This document shows positions 1 to 6,064 of a DNA stretch of 10,296 nucleotides, piece after piece; within the stretch, counting starts at the first letter, position 1; each line of letters begins with the position of its first letter. Source of the stretch: an uncultured Methylococcaceae bacterium (GTDB lineage Bacteria > Pseudomonadota > Gammaproteobacteria > Methylococcales > Methylomonadaceae); assembly GCA_903939355.1 (NCBI GenBank), contig CAJAHC010000598.1:1-10296 (forward strand). The letters run 5' to 3'. The notes under the pieces were generated by a model. The model was not told where the DNA came from. It was given only the letters and a program-made list of their open reading frames with translations, and searched no databases. A program made the position numbers and the translations under genes.

Positions 1-303
1 AGCGACACCAATTATCTGACAAGTGTAGCGAAACAAATGGCCATTAATTTACAAAATTCCAGTCAGGCTGATCATGTTCTAGTTCAACTTTCTACCGATG
101 ACACTGAAACGTTACACAACAAAAATAAGCCAATCATGGTTTATAATTTTCTGCTAAATAAAGGCGTCTTTTATCAAGCGAACCATTTGATTAATGGACC
201 CATCAAACGAAAACAAAATCAGTCAGCCTTATTCACATTCGACTTATTAAGGCGTTATTTACAACAAAAACCCATGAATTTTCAAAACCCAAAAAACTGT
301 TAG
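1..303 (+). CDS. C-terminal end of an unrecognised protein (5' truncated by window edge)
   Basis: The frame is open from base 1 to the TAG at 301-303, giving about 100 residues. An internal ATG at 37 exists, but the 12 codons before it are also open, so this is more likely the tail of a longer gene that begins outside the window than an 88-residue protein. The tail has no obvious membrane segment and no cysteine pairs apart from a single C-terminal Cys. It is polar, rich in Asn, Gln and Lys, and contains a stretch VYNFLLNKGVFYQANHLING followed by a basic segment (PIKRKQ). I do not recognise the family. It converges on the Sel1-repeat gene, leaving a 77-bp gap with no clear terminator. It has no visible link to the serine-cycle genes. 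Coding status is inferred only from the open frame. Confidence 0.5.
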   Translation, partial: SDTNYLTSVAKQMAINLQNSSQADHVLVQLSTDDTETLHNKNKPIMVYNFLLNKGVFYQANHLINGPIKRKQNQSALFTFDLLRRYLQQKPMNFQNPKNC

Positions 304-380
304 TATTACAGGACTCTTAAGTACCTTATGGAACTTTTTGAAACCATGGTGGCCACTCATGCAATCTATTATTTATTAGG

Positions 381-1310
381 TTATTGAAGATTATCCCTCC
401 ACCAGTTTTTGATAGTACGAACGACTGATGTTATAACTGGCTCCGTAAGGACTGCTATAGGTTCGTTGACTAAAACGGTATCTTCATCGTTTAAATCAAA
501 TTCATTCATTTCAACACCTGACTCATCTAGGATAGATAATGAACGATAACCACTGCTAATGCGTCCTGCCTCTTGCTGTAAGACCGCAATTTGGTCATGT
601 GTAAGTAACTTAACCACAATATCGCGAACTGAAGTTGCACTTTCTATCCCCTGTGCAGCGGCCAGATTAAACCATAGATAAGCCTGTGGAAGATCTTTAT
701 TAATGGAAGTACCAGAATAATACATATCACCCAGATTAAACTGTGCTTTAGCGTTTCCCTGCCGGGCCGCCTTTTCGAGCCAGTAAAAAGCAGATTTATA
801 ATCCTGAACTACGCCTTGACCATTAAGCAACGCAAAGCCAAAACGATATTGTGCTTCAACCTGATCATGGCGAGCGGCTTTTTCGAACCACTTAACTGCC
901 ATCCTGTCATTCTTTACCCCCCTGGCAATTGAAGTGTGACGTAAACCCATTTTCAACTCGGCCTCTGGATAACCTCTTTCTGCAAGCTCCTTAATTTTAT
1001 CCTGATAACCAATTTCAGCAGAGTCAATAGTTTTTGGGTGCTCATTAGAAACCATCCAAATAGCACCAAAAATTGGGATCAACAAAACAGCAAAAACCGT
1101 AAACCAAATCAGTCGTAAAGAATTCAATTCCTTAAAACGGAATCGACATACCTGACAACGATAAAACGTGTAAAAAAAAATATTTATCACACCGTCTGTA
1201 GTTTTTGCTGACGATCTTCTGTTATGCTCGCCACATCGCGGACAAACACGTATCAAATTAGACGACGATATAAAATTTTTATTTTCCTGATAAGTCTCTG
1301 ATTTTTGCAT
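381..1310 (-). CDS. Zinc-ribbon, single-pass membrane protein with Sel1-like repeats
   Basis: This 309-residue protein has three visible parts. Residues 23-55 hold two CxxC pairs (C23-x2-C26 and C52-x2-C55), typical of a small zinc ribbon. Residues about 66-87 form one strongly hydrophobic helix (LIWFTVFAVLLIPIFGAIWM), so the protein probably sits in the inner membrane with the zinc ribbon on one side and the rest on the other. Residues about 105-221 carry Sel1-like (TPR-related) helical repeats, seen as recurring A..WFEKAA / A..WLEKAARQGNA.AQ.NLG / A.LWFNLAAAQG units. An acidic tail (about 258-285) follows. Sel1 repeats generally mediate protein-protein contacts, so a scaffold or signalling role is likely, but the partner is unknown. 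The start is supported by a strong AGGAGG five bases upstream (complement of 1316-1321), partly buried in a hairpin. It lies 95 bp downstream of mtkB on the same strand, so read-through is possible, although its content gives no metabolic link. Confidence 0.88.
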   Translation of the reverse strand: MQKSETYQENKNFISSSNLIRVCPRCGEHNRRSSAKTTDGVINIFFYTFYRCQVCRFRFKELNSLRLIWFTVFAVLLIPIFGAIWMVSNEHPKTIDSAEIGYQDKIKELAERGYPEAELKMGLRHTSIARGVKNDRMAVKWFEKAARHDQVEAQYRFGFALLNGQGVVQDYKSAFYWLEKAARQGNAKAQFNLGDMYYSGTSINKDLPQAYLWFNLAAAQGIESATSVRDIVVKLLTHDQIAVLQQEAGRISSGYRSLSILDESGVEMNEFDLNDEDTVLVNEPIAVLTEPVITSVVRTIKNWWRDNLQ

Positions 1311-1317
1311 ATAACCC

Positions 1318-1335
1318 TCCTGTTCTGAAACAGGA
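1318..1335 (-). promoter_or_regulatory. Hairpin overlapping the Shine-Dalgarno of the Sel1-repeat gene
   Basis: On the transcribed minus strand the sequence reads TCCTGTT, loop TCAG, AACAGGA: a perfect 7-bp stem with a 4-base loop. It is followed directly by GGGTTAT and the ATG at 1310. Four of the six bases of the AGGAGG ribosome binding site lie in the 3' arm. No run of U follows, so it does not look like an intrinsic terminator. Inference: it may limit ribosome access to the downstream gene. Confidence 0.5.
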
Positions 1336-1405
1336 TAGTACGAGACTAAGCTTGCTACAAGTCTAAACGATAAGTCATTTAACTCTGTGTAGTATCATCA
1401 ATTGA

Positions 1406-2293
1406 TCACATCTTTGCTAATACAGCCGCGACAGTTTCGCCCATTGCTGCTGGTGTTGAACAGATAGTTACGCCTAATTCTTGCAATATAGCTACTTTTT
1501 CAGCGGCGCCTTCACCTGCTGAAGATATAATTGCACCGGCATGACCCATGCGCCGACCTTCTGGCGCAGTTAAGCCGGCAATATAAGCAATAACCGGTTT
1601 ACTCATATGTTCCTTAGCAAAAAGTCCAGCTTCAACTTCTTGGGGTCCACCAATTTCGCCTATCATCAAAATAACCTTGGTTTCAAAATCTTGTTCAAAT
1701 TTCTCCAGAATATCCCTATGAGAACTACCATTGATAGGATCTCCACCAATACCCACTGAAGTAGAAATACCGATACCCAAGCGCTTCATTTGATCAGCCG
1801 CTTCATACCCTAAAGTACCGGAACGACCTACGATTCCTACATTACCCTGCATGTAAATATGTCCCGGCATAATGCCAAGCATTGCCCGTCCAGGGCTGAT
1901 TGTACCGGCACAATTTGGACCGGTAAGCACCATACGTTCTTTTTCCGAAAAACGACGTAAGAAATTTTTTACAGTCATCATATCCTGTGTAGGAATACCA
2001 TCGGTAATCGCCACACAATATTTTATACCGGCATCAGCTGCTTCCATGATCGAATCAGCTGCAAAGGCGGGTGGTACAAAAATGATGCTAGCTTCTGCTC
2101 CAGCTTGTTGCACAGCTTCTTTAACGGTATTGAAAACCGGCAGACCTAAGTGAGTTTGACCACCTTTACCGGGGGTAATTCCGCCAACCACTTTTGAACC
2201 GTAATTGATCATATCCTGAGCATGAAATGAACCAATTTTTCCGGTAAATCCTTGAACGATAATTCGCGTTGTTTCGTTAATAAAAATAGCCAT
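1406..2293 (-). CDS. mtkB: Malate thiokinase (malate-CoA ligase) small subunit, SucD family
   Basis: With MtkA this subunit catalyses malate + CoA + ATP to malyl-CoA + ADP + Pi, the step before malyl-CoA cleavage in the serine cycle; it acts in the cytosol. The 295-residue protein is a full-length SucD/CoA-ligase alpha subunit. It has an N-terminal Rossmann CoA-binding domain (GFTGKIGSFHA near residue 15, then VVGGITPGKGG), the GPNCAG.ISPG and GRSGTLGYE segments of the ligase domain, and AGLTAPEGRRMGHAGAI with the phosphorylated histidine at about H251. The assignment as malate rather than succinate thiokinase rests on close resemblance to methylotroph MtkB (for example IPTQDMM, MLGIMPGHIYM, GIGGDPINGSS) and on mcl in the same operon. 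Its ATG abuts the mtkA stop codon with no intervening base. A GGAGA (complement of 2299-2303) inside the end of mtkA serves as ribosome binding site, so the two subunits are probably translationally coupled. Confidence 0.95.
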   Translation of the reverse strand: MAIFINETTRIIVQGFTGKIGSFHAQDMINYGSKVVGGITPGKGGQTHLGLPVFNTVKEAVQQAGAEASIIFVPPAFAADSIMEAADAGIKYCVAITDGIPTQDMMTVKNFLRRFSEKERMVLTGPNCAGTISPGRAMLGIMPGHIYMQGNVGIVGRSGTLGYEAADQMKRLGIGISTSVGIGGDPINGSSHRDILEKFEQDFETKVILMIGEIGGPQEVEAGLFAKEHMSKPVIAYIAGLTAPEGRRMGHAGAIISSAGEGAAEKVAILQELGVTICSTPAAMGETVAAVLAKM

Positions 2294-3487
2294 TTAAATC
2301 TCCAAAGCTGCTTCTTTTGCAACTACTTCATTACGTGCTTGTACCGCTTTTTCAGCTGCCTCTGCCAAGGTATCTGCAGTAATAATAGGCAACCCGCTTT
2401 CTGCAATGATGCGCCGACCTTCTTCTACGTTAGTTCCCGACAAACGAACAATTAAAGGCACCTTCATGTCAATTTTTCTGACTGCTTGTACTACGCCTTC
2501 AGCAATCCAATCACAACGATTAATACCTGCAAAAATATTAACCAACATTGCTTTAACTCCCTTATCCGCCAACACCAACCGAAAAGCCTTTTCAGTTCGT
2601 TCGGCTGAAGCACCACCACCCACATCCAGGAAATTAGCAGGCTCTCCACCAGCCAGTTTAATCATGTCCATAGTGGCCATTGCCAAACCTGCGCCATTAA
2701 TCATACAGCCAATATCACCACCCAAGCCAACGTAACTCAAACCGCGATCTGCAGCCGCCATTTCGCGGGGATCTTCTTGCGTTTTATCGCGTAATTCTGA
2801 TATTTTTAACTGCCGAAACAAAGCGTTATCATCAAATCCCATTTTGGCATCCAATGCAACCAATTCACCACTACGGGTAACAACTAAAGGATTTATTTCT
2901 AACATACTGACATCAAGAGCACGTAAAGCTCGGTAACAACCTTTAATGGTTTTAACGGCATGACTCATTATTTCAGCATCCAAACCCAAGGCAAAAGCCA
3001 TCTCACGAGCTTGATAATCTTGCAAACCAACAGCGGGTTCAATATAAATCTTGGTAATGGCATCAGGGTTGTTGAGCGCCAACTCCTCAATTTCCATACC
3101 GCCTTGGGCAGAACCAACCATTACAATCCGCTCAGAACTACGATCAACTAAAAAACAAAAATATAATTCCTTGGCAATGTCTGTTCCGGCTTCAATATAT
3201 AGTCTTGAACATACTTTACCTACTGGGCCAGTTTGATGAGTAACCAGTCTTCTACCCAACAAATAGTCAGCAGCTACTTCAACTTCATCATGGGTTTTAC
3301 AGATTTTAATACCACCTGCTTTACCTCTTGCGCCCGAATGGATTTGTGCTTTTACTGCCCAAACATGCCCGCCGATTTCACGCGCTCGCTGCACAGCATC
3401 TTCCGGACTATATGCCAGGCCGCCTTCAGCGATTTTAATCCCATAACCGCTTAATATGTCTTTTGCTTGATACTCATGAATATCCAT
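2294..3487 (-). CDS. mtkA: Malate thiokinase (malate-CoA ligase) large subunit, ATP-grasp, SucC family
   Basis: This is the ATP-binding, substrate-activating subunit of malate thiokinase. The 397-residue protein opens with the family signature [13 protein letters not shown]46 and [10 protein letters not shown] (52-61) match the ATP-grasp nucleotide-binding region. LEINPLVV with E197 and N199, followed by LDAK with D213, matches the magnesium-ATP ligands of SucC. The C-terminal ligase part shows [13 protein letters not shown] and [15 protein letters not shown], close to the NIFGGI.RCD of succinyl-CoA synthetase. Features shared with methylotroph MtkA include [31 protein letters not shown] and [18 protein letters not shown]. 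The start has GGGAG (complement of 3493-3497) five bases upstream. It follows mcl after an 81-bp gap carrying two small stem-loops, and it abuts mtkB. Succinyl-CoA synthetase is the alternative, made unlikely by the malyl-CoA lyase next door. Confidence 0.95.
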   Translation of the reverse strand: MDIHEYQAKDILSGYGIKIAEGGLAYSPEDAVQRAREIGGHVWAVKAQIHSGARGKAGGIKICKTHDEVEVAADYLLGRRLVTHQTGPVGKVCSRLYIEAGTDIAKELYFCFLVDRSSERIVMVGSAQGGMEIEELALNNPDAITKIYIEPAVGLQDYQAREMAFALGLDAEIMSHAVKTIKGCYRALRALDVSMLEINPLVVTRSGELVALDAKMGFDDNALFRQLKISELRDKTQEDPREMAAADRGLSYVGLGGDIGCMINGAGLAMATMDMIKLAGGEPANFLDVGGGASAERTEKAFRLVLADKGVKAMLVNIFAGINRCDWIAEGVVQAVRKIDMKVPLIVRLSGTNVEEGRRIIAESGLPIITADTLAEAAEKAVQARNEVVAKEAALEI

Positions 3488-3500
3488 AGCATCTCCCTTG

Positions 3501-3554
3501 TTGATTTTTTATCAAAATAATAAAGTAAACTTAATTCAAGACAATTTTTTGTCT
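3501..3554 (-). other. Two small stem-loops in the mcl-mtkA gap
   Basis: The 81-bp gap between mcl and mtkA contains AGACAA/TTGTCT (3539-3554, 6-bp stem, 4-base loop) and TTGAT/ATCAA (3501-3515, 5-bp stem, 5-base loop). Both could form in the minus-strand transcript. Neither is GC-rich or followed by a convincing U run in the direction of transcription, so they do not clearly end transcription. They could instead tune the mcl to mtkA transcript ratio by processing or stabilisation; that is inference. Confidence 0.35.
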
Positions 3555-3568
3555 CAAACCTACCAACC

Positions 3569-4519
3569 TTATTTAGTTTTTGCGGCAATTGCCTCAGCAG
3601 CTTTTACCACATTATTGGCCATTTTTTCCGAAGCCGCATCTATTAATCGACCATCCAACGCCGCCGCACCTTTTCCTTGTGCTGCTGCTTCTTTTAATGC
3701 GATTAAAATACGCTTTGCTTTTTCAACTTCAGCAGTAGGTGGCGTAAATATTTCGTTGGCTAATTCAACTTGCGAAGGATGAATAGCCCATTTTCCCTCA
3801 CAACCTAAAGCGGCAGCTCGTCTTGCTGCTAACTTGTAACCATCAGGATCTTTAAAATCTCCAAAAGGCCCGTCAATTGGACGTAAACCGAAAGCACGGC
3901 AAGCGACCGTCATACGACTTATAGCTGAATGCCATTGATCACCCGGATAATCCGGATTTAAACCGCCGATATTAGTTGTTCTTGCACGATTACTTGCCGC
4001 ATAATCAGCAACACCAAAATGCATTGCTTCAAGACGACCTGAGGCCCCGCAACGCGCAATATCTTCAACATTCGCCATGCCTAATGCAGTCTCTATTAAC
4101 GCTTCGATGCCTATTTTATTTTTCAGTCCTTGTTGTTTTTCCAATTGGTTCAGCATCGCTTCAACCATATACACATCAGCATAAACGCCGACTTTAGGAA
4201 TCAAAACCGTATCCAGTTTTGCACCACACTGCTCAACCAGATCAACCACGTCCCTAACCATATATTGTGTGTCCAACCCATTAATCCTGACGGAAATCGT
4301 AACCCCGTGACCCTTCCAGTCCATATCATTGATAGCTTCAATGATATTTTTTCGCGCACGTAATTTATCGTCGGGGGCGACTGCATCTTCAAGATCAAGA
4401 AAAATAAAGTCTGCACCACTTTTCATCGCCTTTTCAAACATCTCCGGACTAGATCCTGGAACCGCTAACTCACAACGCTGAACACGTTGAACTGACGCTG
4501 TATATAAAGTGTGACTCAT
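3569..4519 (-). CDS. mclA: L-malyl-CoA lyase (CitE-like HpcH/HpaI superfamily)
   Basis: This enzyme cleaves L-malyl-CoA to acetyl-CoA and glyoxylate, the step that releases the net C2 product of the serine cycle. The 316-residue TIM-barrel protein shows the expected active-site positions: RCELAVPGSSPEM near residue 15, FLDLEDAVAPDD with E44 and D45, SVRINGLDT with R78, IPKVGV with K109, the metal ligand E143 in LIETALGMANVE and D172 in FGVADYAAS. It also has GLRPIDGPFGDF..PDGY and the C-terminal DGRLIDAAS that reaches a neighbouring subunit in this family. Compared with the Methylobacterium enzyme as I recall it, the segment between GGLNPDY and RM.VACRA is about 15 residues shorter. The ATG is preceded by AGGAAT. 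It is the first gene of the likely mcl-mtkA-mtkB operon, with a candidate promoter at 4613-4640. Citrate lyase beta subunit is the main alternative, but the overall match favours malyl-CoA lyase. Confidence 0.95.
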   Translation of the reverse strand: MSHTLYTASVQRVQRCELAVPGSSPEMFEKAMKSGADFIFLDLEDAVAPDDKLRARKNIIEAINDMDWKGHGVTISVRINGLDTQYMVRDVVDLVEQCGAKLDTVLIPKVGVYADVYMVEAMLNQLEKQQGLKNKIGIEALIETALGMANVEDIARCGASGRLEAMHFGVADYAASNRARTTNIGGLNPDYPGDQWHSAISRMTVACRAFGLRPIDGPFGDFKDPDGYKLAARRAAALGCEGKWAIHPSQVELANEIFTPPTAEVEKAKRILIALKEAAAQGKGAAALDGRLIDAASEKMANNVVKAAEAIAAKTK

Positions 4520-4612
4520 TTATTCATTCCTAATTTAATTAGTGTAAAGTACGCTGCTTGATTGTTTCTTCTAATTAGCCCAAAGGCACTCACGGAAACA
4601 AATAAATCGTCC

Positions 4613-4640
4613 ATTCTACTTTTAGCGCAACTAAAGTCAA
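4613..4640 (-). promoter_or_regulatory. Candidate sigma-70-type promoter for mcl-mtkA-mtkB
   Basis: On the minus strand TTGACT (complement of 4635-4640) and TAGAAT (complement of 4613-4618) are separated by 16 bases, each close to the -35 and -10 consensus. Transcription would start near 4606, giving a leader of roughly 87 bases before the mcl ATG at 4519. The spacer contains the inverted repeat TTTAG-N5-CTAAA (4621-4635), which could be an operator. Confidence 0.5.
4621..4635. promoter_or_regulatory. Inverted repeat TTTAG-N5-CTAAA, possible operator (copy 1 of TTTAGCGYAA)
   Basis: The perfect 5-bp dyad TTTAGCGCAACTAAA lies between the -35 and -10 of the candidate mcl promoter. It contains TTA-N7-TAA, which fits the loose TNA-N7/8-TNA pattern described for CbbR/QscR-type LysR regulators; QscR controls serine-cycle operons in Methylobacterium. 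Its first ten bases recur with one change at 4728-4737. The regulator assignment is inference from a very degenerate pattern. Confidence 0.4.
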
Positions 4641-4727
4641 TTATTAACGCGTGCTTTTCAGCTTAAAATTATAATCAAATCTTGCTGATTACTGGTGCCT
4701 ATGTCATTATTACCAATTTTTTGGGTA

Positions 4728-4760
4728 TTTAGCGTAAATCCCTAAATCCAGAATTATAAT
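4728..4760 (+). promoter_or_regulatory. sga: Candidate sga promoter with a repeat element in place of a -35
   Basis: A perfect TATAAT at 4755-4760 lies 27 bases before the sga ATG, so transcription would start near 4767 with a leader of about 20 bases that includes AAGAGG (4775-4780). No good -35 hexamer is found at the expected 4731-4737. That place holds TTTAGCGTAAA (4728-4738), itself the dyad TTTA-GCG-TAAA, and a tandem TAAATCC repeat (4735-4741 and 4743-4749). Inference: an activator-dependent promoter. Confidence 0.5.
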
Positions 4761-4787
4761 TCAACTACCTAATCAAGAGGCAATACC

Positions 4788-5954
4788 ATGGCTGGTCGTA
4801 ACCACCTATATATTCCAGGCCCTACCAACGTGCCTAACGAAATCCTGAATGCGATGCACATTACTATGGAAGACCATCGCTCACCTGTTTTTCCAAAACT
4901 ACTAACCCCCCTATTACAAGATCTGAAAAAAATATTCAAAACCGAGTCCGGTCAAGCTTTTGTATTTCCTGCTACAGGAACCGCCGGCTGGGAAGTTGCC
5001 CTCACAAACACTTTAAATCCGGGGGATAAAGTTTTGATATACCGCTTCGGTCAATTCAGTCATTTATGGGCTGAAATGTGCAAACGTTTGGGCTTCGATG
5101 TCGAAATTCATCAAGAAATCTGGGGAAAAGGCATTCCCCTCGACAAATTGGAAGCGCGCTTAAAAGAAGATACTCATCACGAAATTAAAGCTGTTTTAGC
5201 AACGCATAATGAAACTGCAACCGGCGTTAGAAGTGACATTGGTGGCGTTCGCAAAGCCATGAATGCAGCAACTCACCCCGCTCTATTATTTGTTGATGGC
5301 GTCAGTTCTATTGCCAGCCTAGATTTCCGCATGGATGAATGGGCTGTTGATGGCGCAATCAGCGGCTCTCAAAAAGGTTTTATGATGCCGGCAGGCGGGG
5401 CTTTTTTGGCATTTAGCCAAAAAGCCTTAAAAGCAACTGAAACATCAACCTATCCACGCTGCTTTCTAGATCTAAGAGATCAAATGACTGCCAACAAAGA
5501 TGGTTATACACCTTATACACCTGCCTTACCCATTTTATACGGCTTACGCAAAGCATTAGATATGCTGCTTGAAGAGGGCTTAGAAAATGTGTACGCACGC
5601 CACTTTCGCTTGGCCGAAGGCACTCGTAAAGCAGTAGCCGCTTGGGGTTTAACAATATGCGCACAGCCAGGCTTTGAATCAGATACTGTCACAGCAATTA
5701 TTGTTCCTGAAGACAAAGATGCACGCACGGTCATAAGCACTGCCTTTAGTAAATATAATATTTCTTTGGGCGCGGGCCTTTCCGAACTTACCGGCAAAGC
5801 CTTCCGGATTGGCCATGTTGGTGATATGAACGACGTTTCTATGCTGGGTGCCATTGCTGGTGTTGAAATGGCCTTATTGGATTGTGGTTTTGATATAAAA
5901 CCTGGCAGTGGCGTAGCTGCAGCTATCGAGTATTATCGAGCGACTGCGAAATAA
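4788..5954 (+). CDS. sga: Serine-glyoxylate aminotransferase (class V, PLP-dependent)
   Basis: This enzyme transfers the amino group of serine to glyoxylate, producing hydroxypyruvate and glycine; it acts in the cytosol and connects the glyoxylate released by Mcl to the reductive half of the serine cycle. The 388-residue protein is a full-length class V (AGXT/SGAT-like) aminotransferase. It starts with the usual LYIPGPTNVPNEIL and has the MEDHRSPVF motif, the phosphate-binding ATGTAGWE (about 62-69), the cofactor aspartate D170 in LFVDGVSSIASLDF and the Schiff-base lysine K196 in SGSQKGFMMPAGG. The C-terminal ..FRIGHVGDMN is also typical of the family. The start is set by alignment to the family N-terminus and by AAGAGG seven bases upstream. 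It is the first gene of the + strand unit sga-hpr, divergent from mcl. Alanine-glyoxylate aminotransferase is possible in isolation, but the neighbourhood supports serine. Confidence 0.96.
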   Translation: MAGRNHLYIPGPTNVPNEILNAMHITMEDHRSPVFPKLLTPLLQDLKKIFKTESGQAFVFPATGTAGWEVALTNTLNPGDKVLIYRFGQFSHLWAEMCKRLGFDVEIHQEIWGKGIPLDKLEARLKEDTHHEIKAVLATHNETATGVRSDIGGVRKAMNAATHPALLFVDGVSSIASLDFRMDEWAVDGAISGSQKGFMMPAGGAFLAFSQKALKATETSTYPRCFLDLRDQMTANKDGYTPYTPALPILYGLRKALDMLLEEGLENVYARHFRLAEGTRKAVAAWGLTICAQPGFESDTVTAIIVPEDKDARTVISTAFSKYNISLGAGLSELTGKAFRIGHVGDMNDVSMLGAIAGVEMALLDCGFDIKPGSGVAAAIEYYRATAK

Positions 5955-5969
5955 ACTGAACTAAGCATA

Positions 5970-5998
5970 AGTAACTCGGATATTCTATCTGAGTTACT
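5970..5998 (+). other. Long stem-loop between sga and hpr
   Basis: AGTAACTCGGATA (5970-5982), loop TTC, and TATCTGAGTTACT (5986-5998) form a 13-bp inverted repeat starting 15 bases after the sga stop. The single non-Watson-Crick position is a G-U pair in the + strand RNA but an A-C mismatch in the opposite strand, so it suits a + strand transcript. It is followed by CTAAACC rather than a U run, so a rho-independent terminator is not supported. It may protect the sga 3' end, be a processing site, or attenuate hpr. Confidence 0.6.
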
Positions 5999-6064
5999 CT
6001 AAACCACGAATACAGCCAATAAATATATTTAACCTAACAGTTAAAATTAGAATGGGAATACTCT

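Noticed and set aside
328..387. A 19-codon frame starting ATGGAACTTTTT in the gap before the Sel1-repeat gene
   Set aside because: It is very short, has no well-placed ribosome binding site and overlaps the end of the Sel1-repeat gene; nothing supports it as a gene.
1343..1364. AGACT/AGTCT inverted repeat downstream of mtkB as an operon terminator
   Set aside because: The stem is 5 bp with a 12-base interior and no U run on the minus strand; chance is a sufficient explanation.
2406..2735. A 109-codon + strand frame opposite mtkA (and similar ones at 1872-2153, 3498-3782 and 3976-4363)
   Set aside because: These are antisense to well-supported genes, with no family resemblance or ribosome binding sites.
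2294..3487. Reading mtkA/mtkB as the TCA-cycle succinyl-CoA synthetase sucCD
   Set aside because: The residues around the conserved motifs match methylotroph malate thiokinase better, and malyl-CoA lyase is the upstream gene in the same operon.
5513..5854. A 113-codon minus-strand frame inside sga, and an overlapping one at 5413-5664
   Set aside because: They are shadows of sga; the sga frame carries the PLP lysine and the full family pattern.
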